Positions 42,193-48,758 of a DNA stretch of 48,758 bases are shown here, in pieces. Each line of letters starts with the position of its first letter. Within the stretch, counting starts at the first letter, position 1. This DNA comes from Thiomonas sp. FB-6 (GTDB lineage: Bacteria; Pseudomonadota; Gammaproteobacteria; Burkholderiales; Burkholderiaceae_C). A program made the position numbers and the translations under genes. The DNA lies in NCBI RefSeq assembly GCF_000377645.1, contig NZ_KB898493.1:1-48758 (forward strand), read 5' to 3'. Below the pieces are notes generated by a model, which searched no databases, was not told the origin of the DNA, and saw only the letters and a list, made by a program, of their open reading frames with translations.

Positions 42193-42226
42193 CCGCGGCC
42201 GCCCGGGCGCCGGGCGGCCGCGGGTT
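42193..42226. terminator. 13-bp GC hairpin between convergent genes
   Basis: Perfect 13-bp stem, 42193-42205 with 42211-42223, loop GGCGC, immediately followed on plus by GTTT. It sits between the acnA stop and the stop of the convergent reductase gene, the usual place for a bidirectional terminator, although the T-tract is short. Confidence 0.6.
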
Positions 42227-43156
42227 TCAGTCCGAGGCGCCGTGCGGCGCCTCGCCGCTCTCCAGCACCCGCAGCAGGGAACTGGTGTCGTCGCGCCCCC
42301 AGCCCGCCCGCACCAGCGCCCGCAACTGGGCGTGCACCAGGCGCAGCGCAGGCAGTTCGAGCCCGGCGTCGTCGGCCGCCTGCTCCAGCAGGCCGAAATC
42401 CTTCTCGTGCAGCCGCGCCTGGATGCCGGCGGCGAAATCCCGCGCGGCCATCTTCGGGCCCATCAGATCCAGCATGCGGCTGCCGGCGAAGCCCGCCCCC
42501 AGCGCCTGCAGCACCCGCTCCAGCGGGGCCCCCTCGGCGGCGGCCAGGCGCATGGCCTCGGCGATGCCCTGGATATTCACCACCTGCACCAGCTGGTTGC
42601 ACAGCTTGGCCACCTGCCCGCTGCCCGGCGGACCGATGTAGGTGACCGTGGGTCCATGCAGGCGCAGCAGGGGCAGCGCCCGCTCGAAGTCCGGCGGCGT
42701 GCCGCCGGCCATGATCGACAGAGTGCCCTCGCGCGCCCCGCGCTCGCCGCCCGACACCGGCGCGTCCACGAAACCCACTGCGCGCGAGGCCAGTTGCGCC
42801 GCGATGCGCCGCGCCCCCTGGGGCGCGATGGTGCTGTGGTCGATGCACAGCAGCCCCGGCCGCGCACCGTGCACGGCGCCCTGCGCGCCCAGCAGCACCT
42901 GCTCCACGTCCTCGGTGGAGGTCACGTTGCTCACCAGCACCTGCGCACCGGCGGCCAGTTCCGCGGGGCTGCCCGCCAGCGCGATGCCGGCCTGCCCGGC
43001 GCGCCTGGCGGTCTCGGCGCCGCGCGCCCACGCGGCCAGTTCGTGGCCGGCCTCGCGCAGGCGCAGGGCCATCGGCCAGCCCATGGCGCCCAGGCCGATG
43101 AAGCCGATGCGCAGCGAAGCCCCGGCGCCCTGGGGGGATTGCGGACTGTCTTGCAT
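42227..43156 (-). CDS. NAD(P)-dependent 3-hydroxyisobutyrate dehydrogenase / tartronate-semialdehyde reductase family
   Basis: 309 residues, beta-hydroxyacid dehydrogenase family (HIBADH, GarR, GlxR). N-terminal dinucleotide motif IGFIGLGAMGWPMALRL; substrate-binding DAPVSGGERGAREGTLSIM; catalytic lysine in GSGQVAKLCNQL; cofactor/substrate segment HEKDFGLLEQA. These motifs place the family but not the substrate: 2-hydroxy-3-oxopropionate reductase and 3-hydroxyisobutyrate dehydrogenase are both possible. It is a single gene, convergent with acnA and divergent from rubrerythrin, so context gives no pathway. Confidence 0.88.
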   Translation of the reverse strand: MQDSPQSPQGAGASLRIGFIGLGAMGWPMALRLREAGHELAAWARGAETARRAGQAGIALAGSPAELAAGAQVLVSNVTSTEDVEQVLLGAQGAVHGARPGLLCIDHSTIAPQGARRIAAQLASRAVGFVDAPVSGGERGAREGTLSIMAGGTPPDFERALPLLRLHGPTVTYIGPPGSGQVAKLCNQLVQVVNIQGIAEAMRLAAAEGAPLERVLQALGAGFAGSRMLDLMGPKMAARDFAAGIQARLHEKDFGLLEQAADDAGLELPALRLVHAQLRALVRAGWGRDDTSSLLRVLESGEAPHGASD

Positions 43157-43347
43157 GGTGGCGGTGCTCGCGTGCGGGGCGTGCGGCGGCGGCCGCCCGG
43201 ACGGCGCGCACGCATAGATTCAGGCTATGGGCGGCATTGACAGGCTGCATTAGACACCGCGACGCAGCCCGGCCTACAGTTGGCCGAGCCCTGCCGGGCG
43301 GTGCCCCGCGGGACGCGACCCCTTTCCCACGACACCAGGAGACGGCG

Positions 43348-43770
43348 ATGACTGCGCTCAAAGGCTCGAAGACCGAGCAGAACCTGAAGGACGCCTTCGC
43401 GGGCGAATCGATGGCCAACCGGCGCTATCTGTACTTCGCGAACAAGGCCGACATCGAGGGACAGAACGACGTCGCCGCGCTGTTCCGCTCCACCGCCGAG
43501 GGGGAGACCGGCCATGCCCACGGCCACCTCGAGTTCCTCGAGGCCGTGGGCGATCCCGCCACCGGCCTGCCCATCGGAGCCACGCGCGACAACCTGAAGG
43601 CCGCGGTGGCCGGCGAGACCCACGAGTACACCGACATGTACCCCGGCATGGCCAAGACCGCGCGCGACGAGGGCTTCGACGAGATCGCCGACTGGTTCTC
43701 CACGCTGGCCAAGGCCGAGCGTTCCCACGCCAACCGCTACCAGAAGGCCCTGGACGTCCTGGCCGACTGA
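43348..43770 (+). CDS. Rubrerythrin-type diiron protein lacking the rubredoxin domain
   Basis: Non-haem diiron ferritin-like protein, typically a hydrogen-peroxide reductase. 140 residues: a four-helix bundle with ligands E20 ([10 protein letters not shown]), E53 and H56 ([10 protein letters not shown]), E90/E93 (GETHEY) and E124/H127 ([10 protein letters not shown]). The C-terminal rubredoxin-like Fe(Cys)4 domain of classical rubrerythrin is absent (no cysteines at all), as in the erythrin/sulerythrin subgroup, so it needs an external electron donor. The neighbouring Fe-S protein is a natural candidate (inference). ATG at 43348 has AGGAG about 9 bases upstream. Confidence 0.92.
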   Translation: MTALKGSKTEQNLKDAFAGESMANRRYLYFANKADIEGQNDVAALFRSTAEGETGHAHGHLEFLEAVGDPATGLPIGATRDNLKAAVAGETHEYTDMYPGMAKTARDEGFDEIADWFSTLAKAERSHANRYQKALDVLAD

Positions 43771-43800
43771 GAAGGCGTGAGCGAATCCCGCGGGGCCCCG

Positions 43801-43819
43801 CCCGGTCCCGTGGACCGGG
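43801..43819 (+). repeat. 8-bp hairpin in the rubrerythrin to Fe-S protein gap
   Basis: CCCGGTCC, loop CGT, GGACCGGG: a perfect stem 30 bp after the rubrerythrin stop, in a 179-bp GC-rich gap. There is no T-run, so it may stabilise or partly attenuate the transcript, allowing more rubrerythrin than downstream protein. Confidence 0.4.
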
Positions 43820-43949
43820 GGCGCCGCGGTGCCGCGCAGCAGGGCCTGGCCGGCCCGGCGTGCGCGGGCTTCGTGCACGGCGCGCGCCCTGCCCCCGATT
43901 TGCATCGCGCGCGCCGCGGCCGGCGGCTCGCGCCAGCGAGGCAGGCACC

Positions 43950-45299
43950 ATGAGCACGCGCGAAGGCAATCTCGAGGCCCCCACCCGCCATCCGCTGGAC
44001 TGGCGCAGCGAGGAATTCCACGACGAGGCCAAGTGCCTGAGCGAACTCGAGCGGGTGTTCGAGATCTGCCACGGCTGCCGCCGCTGCGTGTCGCTGTGCC
44101 AATCCTTTCCGACCTTGTTCGACCTGATCGACGAGGGCGGCACCGGCGAGCTGGACGCCGTGGACAAGGCCGATTACTGGAAGGTCGTCGACCAGTGCTA
44201 CATCTGCGACCTGTGCTACATGACCAAGTGCCCCTACGTGCCGCCCCACCCGTGGAACGTGGATTTCCCGCACACCATGCTGCGCGCCAAGGCGATCCAG
44301 TTCCGGCAGGGCAAGGTGCCGCTGGCCAGCCGCGCGCTCGCCGCCACCGACATGCACGGCAAGCTGGCCGGCATTCCCATCGTCGTGCAGACGGTCAACG
44401 CCGTGAACCGGCAGCCCGCCGCGCGCGCGGTGCTGGAAAAGACCCTGGGCGTGGACCGCAATGCCTGGCTGCCCGAACTGGCCGAGCGCACGCTGCGCCG
44501 CAGCGCGCCGCCCTCCGGCGTGGAACATCCGGTGGACGGAGAGCGCGCCCCCGGGCGCGTGGCGCTGTTCTCCACCTGCTACATCAACTACAACGAGCCG
44601 GGCATCGGGCTGGACCTGCTCAAGGTGCTGGAGCACAACGGCATCGCCTACGAACTGGTGCGCAAGGACCGCTGCTGCGGCATGCCCCAGCTCGAACTGG
44701 GCGACCTGCAGGGCGTGGAGCGGGCCATGCACGCCAACATCCCCCAGTTGCTGCGCTACGCTCGCGAAGGATGGGCCATCCTCGCCGGCGTGCCCTCGTG
44801 CACCCTGATGTTCAAGCAGGAACTGCCGCTGATGTTCCCCGACGACGCCGAGGTGCTGGCCGTGCGCGACGCCATGTGGGACCCCTTCGAATACCTGATG
44901 GCGCGCCACCGCGACGGCCTGCTGAAGACCGATTTCCAGCATTCGCTGGGGCGCGTGGCCTACCAGATCCCCTGCCACGGGCGGGTGCAGAAGATCGGGC
45001 GCAAGACCGAGGAGATGTTCCGCCTGGTGGGCAAGAGCACCCAGCTGGAATTCACCACCATCGAGCGCTGCTCCGGGCACGCCGGCACCTACGGCGTGAA
45101 AAAGGCCCACCACGCCGACGCCATGAAGATCGGCAAGCCCGTGTTCAAGGCCATGGCCGCCGCGCAGCCCGACTACATCGGCTCGGACTGCCCGCTGGGC
45201 GGGCACCACATCGCCCAGGGGGTGGCCGAACTCGGCGGCGACGCGCAACCCCGGCTGGCGCACCCGCTGACCCTGCTGCGCATGGCCTACGGACTCTGA
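43950..45299 (+). CDS. Fe-S oxidoreductase, GlpC/HdrB-like, rubrerythrin-associated
   Basis: 449 residues, soluble. Two ferredoxin-type cluster motifs: C40, C43, C46, C50 ([11 protein letters not shown]) and C83, C86, C89, C94 ([13 protein letters not shown]), the second with four rather than the usual three residues before its last Cys. Two CCG-like regions follow: CYINYNEPG with [12 protein letters not shown], and PCHGRVQ with [11 protein letters not shown], where the second lacks the double cysteine. The family is related to GlpC and heterodisulfide reductase subunits, which move electrons to thiol or quinone acceptors. The partner set rubrerythrin, this protein and DUF3501 is recurrent in proteobacteria (recalled). 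Likely an electron donor or thiol/persulfide reductase; substrate unknown. Start ATG at 43950, preceded by GAGGCAGG. Confidence 0.85.
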   Translation: MSTREGNLEAPTRHPLDWRSEEFHDEAKCLSELERVFEICHGCRRCVSLCQSFPTLFDLIDEGGTGELDAVDKADYWKVVDQCYICDLCYMTKCPYVPPHPWNVDFPHTMLRAKAIQFRQGKVPLASRALAATDMHGKLAGIPIVVQTVNAVNRQPAARAVLEKTLGVDRNAWLPELAERTLRRSAPPSGVEHPVDGERAPGRVALFSTCYINYNEPGIGLDLLKVLEHNGIAYELVRKDRCCGMPQLELGDLQGVERAMHANIPQLLRYAREGWAILAGVPSCTLMFKQELPLMFPDDAEVLAVRDAMWDPFEYLMARHRDGLLKTDFQHSLGRVAYQIPCHGRVQKIGRKTEEMFRLVGKSTQLEFTTIERCSGHAGTYGVKKAHHADAMKIGKPVFKAMAAAQPDYIGSDCPLGGHHIAQGVAELGGDAQPRLAHPLTLLRMAYGL

Positions 45300-45312
45300 C
45301 CAGGAAACCCCG

Positions 45313-45897
45313 ATGAAACCCACCCCCGAGAGCCTGCTCGGCCTGGAGGCCTACGCGCGCGAGCGCACCCGGCTGCGCGCCGAGATCATTCCCCACCGCA
45401 AGATCCGCTCGCTTCGGCTGGGCGAGCACCTGAACCTGCAGTTCGAGGACGAGCGCACCATCCGCTACCAGATCCAGGAGATGCTGCGCATCGAGAAGAT
45501 CTTCGAGCCCCAGGGCATCCAGGACGAGATCGACGCCTACGCGCCGCTGATCCCCGACGGCGCCAACTGGAAAGCCACGATGCTGCTGGAATATCCCGAG
45601 CCCGCGCAGCGCAGGCGCGAACTGGCACGGCTGGTGGGCATCGAGCAGCACCTGTACGTCGACGTGCAGGGCTGCGCGCGCACGCCGGCCGTGGCCGACG
45701 AGGACCTGGAGCGCGCCACCGCCGACAAGACCTCCTCGGTGCACTTCCTGCGTTTCGAGTTCAGCCCCGAGGCCATCGAGGCCATGCGCGCGGGCGCCCC
45801 CGTGCACGTGGGCTGCGACCATCCCCACTACACTGCCCGCCAGGCCCTGAGCGGCCCCACCCGCGAGGCGCTGCTGCGCGACTTCGCCCTCCACTGA
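45313..45897 (+). CDS. DUF3501 family protein
   Basis: 194 residues, soluble, no cysteine-rich motif. Conserved family features visible: an N-terminal helix with REIIPHRK-like sequence (RAEIIPHRKIRSLRLG), then LNLQFEDERTIRYQIQEMLRIEKIF, MLLEYPEP, and VHFLRFEFSPEAIEAMRAGAPVHVGCDHPHY. No enzyme activity is known to me. It starts 13 bp after the Fe-S protein gene with AGGA ahead of the ATG and is almost certainly co-transcribed. The H-rich C-terminal CDHPHY could bind metal (inference). Confidence 0.88.
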   Translation: MKPTPESLLGLEAYARERTRLRAEIIPHRKIRSLRLGEHLNLQFEDERTIRYQIQEMLRIEKIFEPQGIQDEIDAYAPLIPDGANWKATMLLEYPEPAQRRRELARLVGIEQHLYVDVQGCARTPAVADEDLERATADKTSSVHFLRFEFSPEAIEAMRAGAPVHVGCDHPHYTARQALSGPTREALLRDFALH

Positions 45898-45919
45898 TCC
45901 GCCACCCGAGGTCCTCTCG

Positions 45920-46690
45920 ATGCTGCTGGCCCTGTCACCGGCCAAGACCCTGGACATGGACAGCGCGACGCCGCCGCTGCCCACCACCCTGCCCCGCTTC
46001 ATCCCCGATTCGGCGCGCCTGATCGCCATCCTGCGCGAGCTGTCGCCGGCGCAGCTGGGCTCGCTGATGGGCATCTCCGACAAACTGGCCGTGCTCAACG
46101 CCCAGCGCTACGCCGCCTGGTCGGAGCGCTTCGACGGGGACAACAGCCGCCCCGCCATCCTCGCCTTCGCCGGCGACGTCTACGCCGGGCTCGACGCCCC
46201 CCACCTGAAACCCGCGCAGCTGCGCTGGGCGCAAGACCATGTGGTCATGCTCAGCGGCCTGTACGGCGTGCTGCGCCCGCTGGACCTGATGCAGGCCTAC
46301 CGGCTGGAAATGGGCACGCGCCTGGCCAACCCGGCGGGGCGCGACCTGTACGCCTTCTGGGGCGCGCGCATCGCGCAGGCGCTGCACGAACAACTGGCCT
46401 CGCACCGCAGCAAGGTGCTGCTGAACCTGGCCTCCGCGGAGTACTTCCGCGCCGTCGACACCGCCGCGCTGGGCTACCCCGTGGTCGACGTGGTGTTCCA
46501 GGAAGGCGACGCCGCGGGCTGGCGCGTGATCGGCGTGCACGCCAAGCGCGCGCGCGGCCTCATGACCCGCTGGATCATCGAGCACCACGCCGACCGCCCC
46601 GAGGCCATCACCGGCTTCGACACCGAGGGCTACGCCTACGCGCCCGAGGCCTCCAGCGAGACGCGCCGGGTGTTCCGGCGCCGGCGCTGA
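45920..46690 (+). CDS. yaaA: Peroxide-stress protein YaaA (UPF0246)
   Basis: 256 residues, the usual length. In E. coli YaaA limits intracellular free iron during peroxide stress and binds DNA through a helix-hairpin-helix fold. Signature pieces: LSPAKTLDM at the N-terminus, FAGDVYAGLDA, LSGLYGVLRPLDLMQAYRLEMGT (in two parts), NLASAEYFRAVD and ARGLMTRWIIEH. It begins 22 bp after the DUF3501 stop on the same strand, which puts an iron/peroxide function in the same transcript as rubrerythrin. Confidence 0.95.
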   Translation: MLLALSPAKTLDMDSATPPLPTTLPRFIPDSARLIAILRELSPAQLGSLMGISDKLAVLNAQRYAAWSERFDGDNSRPAILAFAGDVYAGLDAPHLKPAQLRWAQDHVVMLSGLYGVLRPLDLMQAYRLEMGTRLANPAGRDLYAFWGARIAQALHEQLASHRSKVLLNLASAEYFRAVDTAALGYPVVDVVFQEGDAAGWRVIGVHAKRARGLMTRWIIEHHADRPEAITGFDTEGYAYAPEASSETRRVFRRRR

Positions 46691-46734
46691 GCGCGCCTGC
46701 CGGCGGGGGCTTTCGCGCCTCGCCGGGCTTGTTG

Positions 46735-46740
46735 TATGAT
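46735..46740 (+). promoter_or_regulatory. -10 box of the tRNA-Ala gene
   Basis: TATGAT (5/6 consensus) lies 11 bp before the mature tRNA 5' end, followed by a GC/pyrimidine-rich discriminator. The region 17-18 bp upstream (TTTCGC/TTCGCG) is a poor -35. Confidence 0.5.
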
Positions 46741-46751
46741 CTCGCTTCTGC

Positions 46752-46827
<76 letters not shown>

Positions 46828-46859
46828 CCGATCTGCAAAGCCAGGCCTCGTGCCTGTCA

Positions 46860-46914
46860 CTTGAAGCATTGGATTGCACTGTGTGCAATCCTCAAGTTCA
46901 TTGCACAGGTGCAA
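46860..46914. repeat. Cluster of TTGCAC/GTGCAA inverted repeats after tRNA-Ala
   Basis: Perfect 9-bp hairpin GGATTGCAC (46871-46879) / GTGCAATCC (46883-46891) with a 3-nt loop, flanked by CTTGA (46860-46864) and TCAAG (46892-46896). Only 4 bases later there is a second hairpin, TTGCAC (46901-46906) / GTGCAA (46909-46914). The core TTGCAC occurs four times counting both strands. It lies between the tRNA 3' end and its terminator, so it is in the precursor RNA if transcription reaches the terminator. Confidence 0.7.
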
Positions 46915-46925
46915 GCCTTACGTTC

Positions 46926-46953
46926 AACAGCCCCGTCAGGGGCTGTTTTTCTT
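46926..46953 (+). terminator. Rho-independent terminator of the tRNA-Ala transcript
   Basis: AACAGCCCC (46926-46934) pairs perfectly with GGGGCTGTT (46939-46947), loop GTCA, followed by a T-rich tract TTTCTTT. A textbook intrinsic terminator about 100 bp after the tRNA. Confidence 0.88.
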
Positions 46954-47070
46954 TGGGGCACGCCGGCGATCGCTGTTCATTGAAAGAACAGCGCCTCCAT
47001 GTCCTGAATCGCTTGGAGCGTGGGTGCAGTCGCTTGGCGCAACTGGATGCCGTTCGTCCATTGTACTAAC

Positions 47071-47081
47071 ATTGCGGCAAT
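47071..47081. promoter_or_regulatory. Short palindrome upstream of the antitoxin gene
   Basis: ATTGC-G-GCAAT is a perfect 11-nt palindrome 23 bp before the antitoxin ATG, in an AT-rich stretch with promoter-like hexamers (TTGTAC, TAACAT). It is a plausible binding site for autorepression by the ribbon-helix-helix antitoxin with its toxin. Confidence 0.4.
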
Positions 47082-47104
47082 TGATCTAACAAACAGGTGC
47101 TGCC

Positions 47105-47398
47105 ATGACTGCTGTTGCATCGTCGCCCTCCGCAAGGTCCGCCCGCCTCGGGTTGCGCGCCACCCCCGAACAGGAGGTGGTGTTGCGTCGCGCCGCCGAG
47201 GTCGCTCACAAGTCACTGACCGACTTCATCCTCGACAGCGCCTGCCTGGCCGCCGAGCAAACTCTGCTGGATCAGCGCCTGTTCATGGTCGCCGGCAGTC
47301 AGTACCAGGCTTTGATGGATCTGCTGGATCGCCCCGAACAGGCCAACGAGGGTTTGCGTGATCTGTTTGCCCGCAGGGCGCCCTGGGACACGAAGTGA
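47105..47398 (+). CDS. DUF1778 ribbon-helix-helix antitoxin (TacA-like)
   Basis: 97 residues. The N-terminal half is a ribbon-helix-helix DNA-binding domain (RSARLGLRATPEQEVVLRRAA, then HKSLTDFILDSAC, about 12-50); the C-terminal half (QYQALMDLLDRPEQANEGL and RRAPWD) is the toxin-wrapping tail typical of DUF1778 antitoxins. It represses its own operon and neutralises the acetyltransferase toxin encoded next, whose GTG start overlaps its stop (GTGA). Confidence 0.92.
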   Translation: MTAVASSPSARSARLGLRATPEQEVVLRRAAEVAHKSLTDFILDSACLAAEQTLLDQRLFMVAGSQYQALMDLLDRPEQANEGLRDLFARRAPWDTK

Positions 47399-47895
47399 CG
47401 TTGCGCGCGCCGGAGCCACTGGCTGCGCGGCATCGGCTGGAAGGCTTTGATTGCGGGAAGCCCGCGCTCACCGACTGGCTGCTGCGCCACGCTCGGCAAG
47501 CCCAAGGCAGCGGCTCGGCCAAGACCTTCGTGGTTGCAGAGGATGATGGCCGTGTGGTGGGCTATTTCAGCTTGACCGTCGGCCAGGTCGACACCCTGGA
47601 AGCGCCTGAGCGCATCCGAAAAGGGATGGGCCAATACCCGGTGCCGGTGGTGATCCTGGCAAGGCTGGCCGTGTCGCGGCAAGATCAAGGGCGGGGCATT
47701 GGCTTCGGTCTGCTACAGGATGCCATCCGGCGGACGATGCTGATTGCCGAGCAGGCTGGCATCCGGGCAATGTTGACCCATCCCATCGATGATGACGCGG
47801 CGCGGTTCTACACCCGTTTCGGGTTCATCGCGTCACCGCTGCGTGAGCAGCAACTGCTGCTGCTTGTGAAGGACGCCCGTCGCTGGGTACGTTGA
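47395..47895 (+). CDS. GNAT acetyltransferase toxin (TacT-like)
   Basis: 166 residues, GNAT fold. Members of this toxin family acetylate the amino group of aminoacyl-tRNAs and stop translation. Visible: N-terminal FDCGKPALTDWLLRHA, the beta-4 region VILARLAVSRQDQG, acetyl-CoA loop Q98 to G103 (QGRGIG), and the catalytic-type tyrosine Y139 in ARFYTRFGF. All key parts look intact, so the module may be active. GTG start overlaps the antitoxin stop. Which tRNA it would modify cannot be read from sequence. Confidence 0.92.
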   Translation: MTLRAPEPLAARHRLEGFDCGKPALTDWLLRHARQAQGSGSAKTFVVAEDDGRVVGYFSLTVGQVDTLEAPERIRKGMGQYPVPVVILARLAVSRQDQGRGIGFGLLQDAIRRTMLIAEQAGIRAMLTHPIDDDAARFYTRFGFIASPLREQQLLLLVKDARRWVR

Positions 47896-48159
47896 ACCAT
47901 CAGCACCGAATCACTGCCCACTTTCACCAAGCCAGCCCGTCAGCGCTGGGAATCCATCCCCGCCGACATCCGCCAGCGGCTGCTGTCCAAGGTCTGGTGC
48001 GGCCAGTGTCGTCACGAAACGACCATCACCAAGTTCACCGGCACCAGCAGCGAGTACCTGCGCGAACGGATCCGCCGCGATCAGGACCGCTTGCAGTTGC
48101 GCAGTCTGCTGCTGGCGGGCGCATCGTCAGCTCCCACGGCGCCGGTGAATCGACCCTGA
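47896..48159 (+). pseudogene. Chimeric remnant: zinc-ribbon-like N-half fused to ParD-like C-half
   Basis: Directly after the toxin stop, in the same frame, an open frame of 87 codons has no usable start. Codons 1-49 read TISTESLPTFTKPARQRWE, then a segment with VWCGQCRHETTITKFTG that carries one CxxC pair and looks like the first half of a small zinc-ribbon protein. Codons from about 49 on read GTSSEYLRERIRRDQDRL and LRSLLLAGASSAPTAPV, which resembles the middle of ParD-family antitoxins. The N-half lacks its second CxxC and the ParD half lacks its N-terminal beta strand and C-terminus. Removing one A at 47895/47896 would join TTG (47892) to the frame, so the start also looks frameshifted. 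Non-functional remnant. Confidence 0.6.
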
Positions 48160-48484
48160 TTCCGTAGACACATGCGAGCCTTCTACGATGAACGTCAGGA
48201 GGCATCATGACCAGTGGCAAGCGGTACACGGAGGAGTTCAAGGTCGAGGCGGTCAAGCAGGTGACCGAGCGCGGTTATGCGGTGGCGGAGGCGGCGGCGC
48301 GTCTGGGGGTTCGGCGTGGAGCCTGCACCGTTGGACTAAGGAGTACAGCCGTCCGGCTGGCGAGCGCCAGGAGGCGCAGGAGCAATCGGCCGAGATTCGG
48401 CGCCCGCAGGCCGAACTGCGACGCGTGACGGAGGAGCGCGATATCCTAAAAAAGGCCGCTGCGTACCGGCGCGCGTCAAGGTAG
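48146..48484 (+). mobile_element. IS3-family element, left part only
   Basis: The ParD-like frame breaks at about 48146, where TGAATCGACCCTGATTCCGT begins; its TG start and position 61 bp ahead of orfA suit an IS3 left inverted repeat. The element contains a frameshifted orfA and ends where a second IS in opposite orientation begins. The right part is missing. Exact ends are inferred. Confidence 0.5.
48207..48484 (+). pseudogene. IS3-family transposase OrfA, frameshifted and truncated
   Basis: Starts MTSGKRYTEEFKVEAVKQV with AGGAGG just upstream. The HTH_Tnp_1 domain runs to LGV near 48311, where a one-base deletion shifts the frame. In the next frame it continues SAWSLHRWTKEYSRP and later RRVTEERDILKKAAAY, the leucine-zipper-like OrfA end. 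An A6G run at 48448-48454 is the expected -1 programmed frameshift site for OrfAB. After AAAY the sequence departs from the family (YRRASR, stop). Non-functional. Confidence 0.8.
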
Positions 48485-48496
48485 TTGTCGCCTCGG

Positions 48497-48758
48497 TTAT
48501 GCAGCTTGGTTCTGAGTATGCTGATCCGCGACGGCCTGGTTGACCACGGTGTCGCGCTCGGGGTTGAGCGTGACGGGGCCGACGGGCGCCCAGTTTCGGG
48601 TGGTGGTCGACCAGCGCGCAGGGTGACGCCGCCGAGCCTCGAGGTAGAGGTTGTGGCGCGCGGCCAGGATGGTCTGATCCTCGCCAGCATGGCGCTGCGC
48701 CGGGCTGACGTAGCGGATGCCGCTGTGGCGGTGGTCGTGGTTGTACCAATGCACGAAG
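48497..48758 (-). CDS. IS3-family transposase OrfB, C-terminal end (partial)
   Basis: The last 86 codons of an integrase-core (rve) transposase on the minus strand, running off the window. FVHWYNHDHRHSGIRYVSP and QRHAGEDQTILAARHNLY are typical of the OrfB end, after the catalytic Glu region which lies outside. It terminates in TAA 12 bp from the orfA remnant. It faces the plus-strand orfA fragment, so it belongs to a different IS copy, probably inserted into the first one. Confidence 0.88.
   Translation of the reverse strand, partial: FVHWYNHDHRHSGIRYVSPAQRHAGEDQTILAARHNLYLEARRRHPARWSTTTRNWAPVGPVTLNPERDTVVNQAVADQHTQNQAA

Noticed and set aside
46977-47079. Short minus-strand frame ending in QAIQDMEALFFQ as a gene remnant
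   Set aside because: Only about 31 residues from an ATG, no family recognised, and it overlaps the antitoxin promoter region; chance is likely.

Overview
This window is a GC-rich chromosome segment (about 70% G+C by eye) from a betaproteobacterium, most likely order Burkholderiales. I infer this from protein sequences and from the gene order sdhCDAB-sdhE-gltA / leuCDB-asd-fimV-truA-trpFBA-accD-folC-dedD-cvpA-purF-metZ, which from memory is typical of that group. I cannot name a genus. Almost everything from 1 to about 46,850 is core metabolism. The last ~1.9 kb is an accessory patch that looks lower in G+C.

Layout. 1-3080 (minus): pyruvate dehydrogenase genes aceE and the start of aceF. 3319-10235 (plus): a membrane PAS histidine kinase and FixJ-type response regulator overlapping by ATGA and divergent from aceE, then folD, the M3 oligopeptidase gene prlC and a secreted DUF4124/glutaredoxin-like protein. 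10302-12440: rpiA (minus), pyrD (plus) and an unrecognised 89-residue protein (minus). 12827-31392 (minus): a long tightly packed run, read leuC, leuD, leuB, asd, fimV, truA, trpF, trpB, trpA, accD, folC, dedD, cvpA, purF, metZ and then gltX. It joins leucine, aspartate-family, tryptophan, fatty-acid, folate, purine and methionine synthesis. 31527-37333 (minus): the TCA block gntR, sdhC, sdhD, sdhA, sdhB, sdhE, gltA. Divergent from it on plus are mdh, a small MliC-like exported protein and acnA. The gntR-mdh gap carries a perfect 18-bp palindrome that is a good candidate operator for the GntR/UTRA regulator.

42227-46690: a 3-hydroxyisobutyrate-dehydrogenase-like reductase gene (minus) diverges from a plus-strand set of rubrerythrin, a GlpC/HdrB-like Fe-S protein, a DUF3501 protein and YaaA. 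This set reads as a peroxide/iron-stress module whose central two proteins have no assigned reaction, and it is the best candidate here for a poorly described system.

46735-48758: a tRNA-Ala(CGC) gene with its own promoter-like -10 and terminator is followed by a TacA/TacT-like (DUF1778/GNAT) toxin-antitoxin pair. After that comes a decayed chimeric ORF (zinc-ribbon-like half joined to a ParD-like half), a frameshifted IS3 orfA fragment and, on the opposite strand, the C-terminus of an IS3 orfB running off the window. This end is a recombination hot spot beside a tRNA gene.
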